Shown here in pieces: positions 61,174-64,000 of a DNA stretch of 64,000 nt (position 1 is its first letter; each line of letters opens with the position of its first letter). Source of the stretch: Desulfobacteraceae bacterium Eth-SRB2 (GTDB lineage Bacteria > Desulfobacterota > Desulfobacteria > Desulfobacterales > UBA11574); contig RPGQ01000007.1 of the NCBI GenBank assembly GCA_004193595.1, positions 1 through 64,000 of the forward strand. The letters run 5' to 3'. The translations under genes were made by a program, and so were the position numbers. Under the pieces are notes generated by a model, which worked only from the letters and a program-made list of their open reading frames with translations, searched no databases and was not told the DNA's origin.

Positions 61174-62220
61174 TTATCGATTTTCAGGCCGCAACGACCG
61201 TACCGCAGCCCCGGCCTGCCACATTTCAGAATTTTTGATGACATCGAGTTCCTTTTGCAGTTTTTCAAGGTAGTCAGGAGCGCTGTTTGCCTCAATCACC
61301 CTTTTGGTTTCTACGCCGGAAACCACTCTTTCATACAGTTCGTCAAACAGGGGAACCACTGCATCCCGGAACCTGGGCGCCCAGTCCAGGGCCCCGCGCT
61401 GGGCGGTTGTACTGCAGTTTGAAAACATCCAGTCCATGCCGTTTTCAGCCACCAGCCGGATAAGGCTCTGAGTGAGTTCCTCCACGGTCTCATTAAATGC
61501 TTCGCTTGGTGAATGCCCGTGCTTTCGCAAAAGGTTGTACTGGGCTTCCATAATACCTGCCAGGCATCCCATAAGAACACCGCGTTCACCGGTAAGATCA
61601 CTATGAACTTCTTTTTCAAAAGTGGTGGGGAAAAGATAGCCTGAACCGATGGCAATTCCCAATGCCAATGTTCTTTCCTTTGCTCTGCCGGTATAGTCCT
61701 GGTATACCGCAAAACTGGAATTGATGCCGCTTCCGTCCAGAAAATTCCTGCGTACATTGGTTCCCGATCCTTTTGGTGCCACCATAATTACGTCAACATT
61801 ATCAGGGGGTATGACACCGGTTTGCTCCTTATAAACAATTGAAAAACCGTGAGAAAAATAAAGCGCATCCCCTTGGTTAAGGCATTCTTTTATCAGAGGC
61901 CAGGTGGCTACCTGCCCTGCATCGGAAAGGAGTTCTTTAATGATAGTCCCCTGCTTTGCCGCTTCTTTGAGGGGAAATAAGGTTTCACCTGGAACAAACC
62001 CGTCGGCAACAGCCTTATTCCAGTAATGGTCTCCCTCAAGCTGTCCTATTATCACCTTAAATCCGTTATCTTTAAGATTAAGCGCCTGAGCCGGTCCCTG
62101 AACTCCATAGCCGAGAATTACAATTATTTCATCTTTAAGCACTTCTTTAGCTTTTTCCAATGTAAATTCTTCCGAAGTAATTACTTCTTCTTCAGTACCG
62201 CCAAAATTAATCTTAGCCAT
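61174..62220 (-). CDS. ilvC: Ketol-acid reductoisomerase, Bacteroidetes-like type
   Basis: It isomerises and reduces acetolactate or acetohydroxybutyrate in valine and isoleucine synthesis. This 348-residue protein has the Rossmann motif ILGYGVQGPAQALNLKDNGF rather than the usual GYGSQGHAHALNL, MVAPKGSGTNVRRNFLDGSG, and TVEELTQSLIRLVAENGMDW then MFSNCSTTAQRGALDWAPRF with the metal-binding Glu. The order and wording match the KARI type I know from Bacteroidetes. The NADP loop is IIGQLEGDH. TATAGGAG precedes ATG. Confidence 0.93.
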   Translation of the reverse strand: MAKINFGGTEEEVITSEEFTLEKAKEVLKDEIIVILGYGVQGPAQALNLKDNGFKVIIGQLEGDHYWNKAVADGFVPGETLFPLKEAAKQGTIIKELLSDAGQVATWPLIKECLNQGDALYFSHGFSIVYKEQTGVIPPDNVDVIMVAPKGSGTNVRRNFLDGSGINSSFAVYQDYTGRAKERTLALGIAIGSGYLFPTTFEKEVHSDLTGERGVLMGCLAGIMEAQYNLLRKHGHSPSEAFNETVEELTQSLIRLVAENGMDWMFSNCSTTAQRGALDWAPRFRDAVVPLFDELYERVVSGVETKRVIEANSAPDYLEKLQKELDVIKNSEMWQAGAAVRSLRPENR

Positions 62221-62323
62221 GTTATTCTCCTATAAAAATGTTAAAAATCAGAAATGAAACACCTAAAAATTGTCAAAACTTTTTTTTACTGCCACTAAGA
62301 CACTAAGAAAGATTAGTAAAAAT

Positions 62324-62531
62324 CCTGGCCCAAATGAGCAGGCTTTGCTTTGCCCCTGAAAGGGGCTGTTTTAGTTAAAGCCGTACAAGTTAAAAGTGTC
62401 TAAAGTGATCTAAAGTGCCTAAAGTTATGGTGTCGCTTCGCTCCGCTGATTTTATATATTTGGCAGAATTCCTTAACTTTAGCTCACTTTAAACTTTAGT
62501 TCACTTCAAACTCTTGCAGCGATTCTTCAGG
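62324..62531. repeat. Large inverted-pair repeat with GAACTAAAGT words, right copy
   Basis: It is the reverse-strand partner of 59046..59252, about 90% identical over 207 bp. The pair encloses cimA, the divergent hairpin and ilvC. The GGCCCAAATGAGC end differs slightly from the left copy. Confidence 0.85.
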
Positions 62532-62582
62532 CACTAACTATCATAAAACATGCCCAAGACCAAAGTCATATCCTGTGGGTAT

Positions 62583-63071
62583 CTACCGGGCCTCCCGGAT
62601 GAGCGCAATTATGCCTGTTTTTGCAATCTCCTTGATTCCGATAGGTTTTAAAAGATTTAATATGGCTTTCATTTTTCCTTCATCACCGGTCACTTCTATG
62701 GTGTAATGATCGAGGCTCACATCAACCACTTTGCACCTGAATATATCCACAATCCGCAAAATTTCGGCACGGTGCTCGGCTTTGGCCATGACCTTGATAA
62801 GGGCCATCTCCCGGTGCACAAATTCCGTACCGGTGAGATCGTGGACTTTAACCACATTAATGAGCTTGTTAAGCTGTTTTTCAATTTGTTCAATGATGGG
62901 CGGTTCTCCGGTGGTAACCAGGGTGATCCTCGATACCAGAGGTTCTGTTGTTTCGGCAACGCAGAGGCTTTCAATGTTAAATCCCCGGCCGCTGAACAGT
63001 CCCGCAATTCTGGAGAGTACACCGGGTTCGTTGTCTACTATAATCGAAAGTACATGTTTTTCTTCTGTCAT
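62583..63071 (-). CDS. ilvH: Acetolactate synthase small (regulatory) subunit
   Basis: It is the regulatory subunit that activates the catalytic IlvB and carries valine feedback. The N-terminal ACT domain reads LSIIVDNEPGVLSRIAGLFS then GRGFNIESLCVAETTEP, and the second half (EMALIKVMAKAEHRAEILRI, DHYTIEVTGDEGKMKAILNL) is the IlvH C-terminal domain. ATG 63071 is chosen (AAGGA 8 nt upstream), giving 162 aa; an upstream ATG at 63080 is less likely. It lies between ilvB and ilvC in the usual order. Confidence 0.94.
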   Translation of the reverse strand: MTEEKHVLSIIVDNEPGVLSRIAGLFSGRGFNIESLCVAETTEPLVSRITLVTTGEPPIIEQIEKQLNKLINVVKVHDLTGTEFVHREMALIKVMAKAEHRAEILRIVDIFRCKVVDVSLDHYTIEVTGDEGKMKAILNLLKPIGIKEIAKTGIIALIREAR

Positions 63072-63084
63072 GGGTAACATCCTT

Positions 63085-63262
63085 TTTTTTCTCGCCACTA
63101 AGGCACCAAAGCACAAAAAAAGAAAAATAAATATATCCTTTGTGCCTGCCCGCCATGGGCTTCGCCATAGGCGAGGCGGGCGGGTCTTAGTGCCTTTGCG
63201 GCAAATATTCTTGGTTTTCTCCGAGCTGTAGGCTCTACGAGCCGGAAGCCGGTTTGTCCGGG
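63085..63262. repeat. Word-arm repeat between ilvB and ilvH
   Basis: Arms TCGCCACTAAGGCACCAAAG and CTTAGTGCCTTTGCGGC enclose a GCCCGCC...GGCGGGC hairpin (63147-63185). On the ilvB side it ends in CCGGTTTGTCCGGGTTGGG, the scaffold also found next to the glnA stop. Confidence 0.65.
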
Positions 63263-63267
63263 TTGGG

Positions 63268-64000
63268 TTATACCAGAAGCATTTCCGTTACAGGAGCCCC
63301 TGCCGGAACCATGGGGTAGACACATTCTTCTTTTTCTACCACAAAATCCATTATTACAGTTTTTTTGGAAAAAAGTCCTTTTTTCAAAACGGGTACAACC
63401 TCCTCGGGTTTTGTTGCTCTTAAACCCACAGCGCCATAGGCTTCGGCAAGCTTTACGAAATCCGGAGCACAATCAAGGCAGGTGGCGGCATAGCGTTTGT
63501 CGAAAAAAAGTTGCTGCCATTGGCGGACCATACCCAGATGGCCGTTGTTTAAGATAACAACTTTTACCGGAAGACCGCATTGTATGGCCGTGGTCATTTC
63601 CTGGATGTTCATCTGAATACTGCCGTCCCCTGCAACATCGACCACAAGCTTATCCGGACAGGCGAGTTGCGCTCCGATAGCGGCCGGAAGTCCGAACCCC
63701 ATACAGCCGAGGCCTCCGGAGGTAATAAAGTGGTTGGGTTTGTCAAAGTGATAATACTGGGCGGCCCACATCTGATTCTGCCCGACTTCGGTGGTGATAA
63801 TGGCCTCACCTTTGGTAAGCTCATAGAGCTTGTCCACCACATACTGGGGCTTGATAACGTCTTTCTGATTATAGGTCTGGGGGGATGTGCTTTTCCAGTG
63901 ATCAATCTGATCGAACCATTTTTTTCGCTTTTTTTTGAGATCGCCCAGGTCTTCTTTGTCCAGTAACTTGTTGAGTAGGGCAAGGGTTATTTTGCAGTCG
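63268..64000 (-). CDS. ilvB: Acetolactate synthase large subunit, partial
   Basis: This is the C-terminal part of the TPP-dependent acetolactate synthase; the 5' portion lies beyond the window edge, and the frame is open through 64000. The TPP-binding domain is clear: TTEVGQNQMWAAQYY, GGLGCMGFGLPAAIGAQLAC, VVDVAGDGSIQMNIQEMTTA (GDG...N TPP motif) and VVILNNGHLGMVRQWQQLFF. The C-terminal PEEVVPVLKKGLFSKKTVIM and ending PAGAPVTEMLLV are normal. It leads the ilvB-ilvH-ilvC-cimA-leuA series. Confidence 0.95.
   Translation of the reverse strand, partial: DCKITLALLNKLLDKEDLGDLKKKRKKWFDQIDHWKSTSPQTYNQKDVIKPQYVVDKLYELTKGEAIITTEVGQNQMWAAQYYHFDKPNHFITSGGLGCMGFGLPAAIGAQLACPDKLVVDVAGDGSIQMNIQEMTTAIQCGLPVKVVILNNGHLGMVRQWQQLFFDKRYAATCLDCAPDFVKLAEAYGAVGLRATKPEEVVPVLKKGLFSKKTVIMDFVVEKEECVYPMVPAGAPVTEMLLV

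Noticed and set aside
1..64000. tRNA or rRNA genes
   Set aside because: No T-loop type GGTTCGAATCC with matching acceptor stems and no rRNA signature was seen by eye.

Overview
The window reads as a stretch of a Gram-negative, anaerobic, sulfate-reducer-like Desulfobacterota chromosome (Desulfobacterales is my best guess, from gene content and not from a marker gene). Supporting signs are a tungstate importer, a four-subunit pyruvate:ferredoxin-type oxidoreductase joined to NADH-dehydrogenase-like subunits, several sigma-54-type promoters with a NifA-like activator, class I fumarase, a stand-alone glutamate synthase domain, and many interspersed repeats. I saw no rRNA or tRNA gene, no prophage, no intact transposase and no CRISPR array.

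Layout. 0-3 kb: tungstate ABC transporter (tupABC, minus strand). 3-17 kb: an accessory-looking zone of small or hypothetical genes, a MotAB-like stator pair, a Cys-rich miniprotein, CysQ, and a protein joining a degenerate KaiC/RecA-like domain to an XRE helix-turn-helix and a cupin, all interrupted by repeats. 17-35 kb: a nitrogen-centred block on the minus strand with a NifA-like regulator, glnA, carB, a PurF-like protein lacking the catalytic Cys2, glutamate dehydrogenase, a large REC-like/PEP-binding protein and an FMN glutamate synthase domain. The last has a strong promoter and a leader with two hexaloop hairpins overlapping a terminator, as expected of ANTAR antitermination. 35-44 kb: mtaB, a glycosyltransferase, remnants including glgP, a double CDP-alcohol phosphotransferase, an orphan flagellar rod-like protein, a YkgJ-type protein and fumarase. 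44-50 kb: porGDAB-nuoEFG'-like operon. 50-57 kb: cNMP-binding proteins, a MenC/NSAR-like enolase with a COG3375-like acyltransferase, a DUF134 regulator with an Mrp/NBP35 ATPase, and pyrD. 57-64 kb: branched-chain amino acid genes in the order ilvB-ilvH-ilvC-cimA-leuA (minus strand).

The genes combine into central carbon metabolism (pyruvate/acetyl-CoA exchange coupled to NADH, fumarase), nitrogen assimilation, and isoleucine/leucine/valine synthesis through citramalate.

The least ordinary content lies between genes. There are at least three MITE-like families: one with 6-7 bp target duplications, one that inserts at TA inside stop codons, and one carrying fragments of a four-helix-bundle (23S rRNA IVS-type) protein gene. 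There is also a superfamily of hairpins whose arms are built from different iterated short words set in shared scaffolds. The ANTAR-type leader of the glutamate synthase gene is the clearest regulatory system visible.
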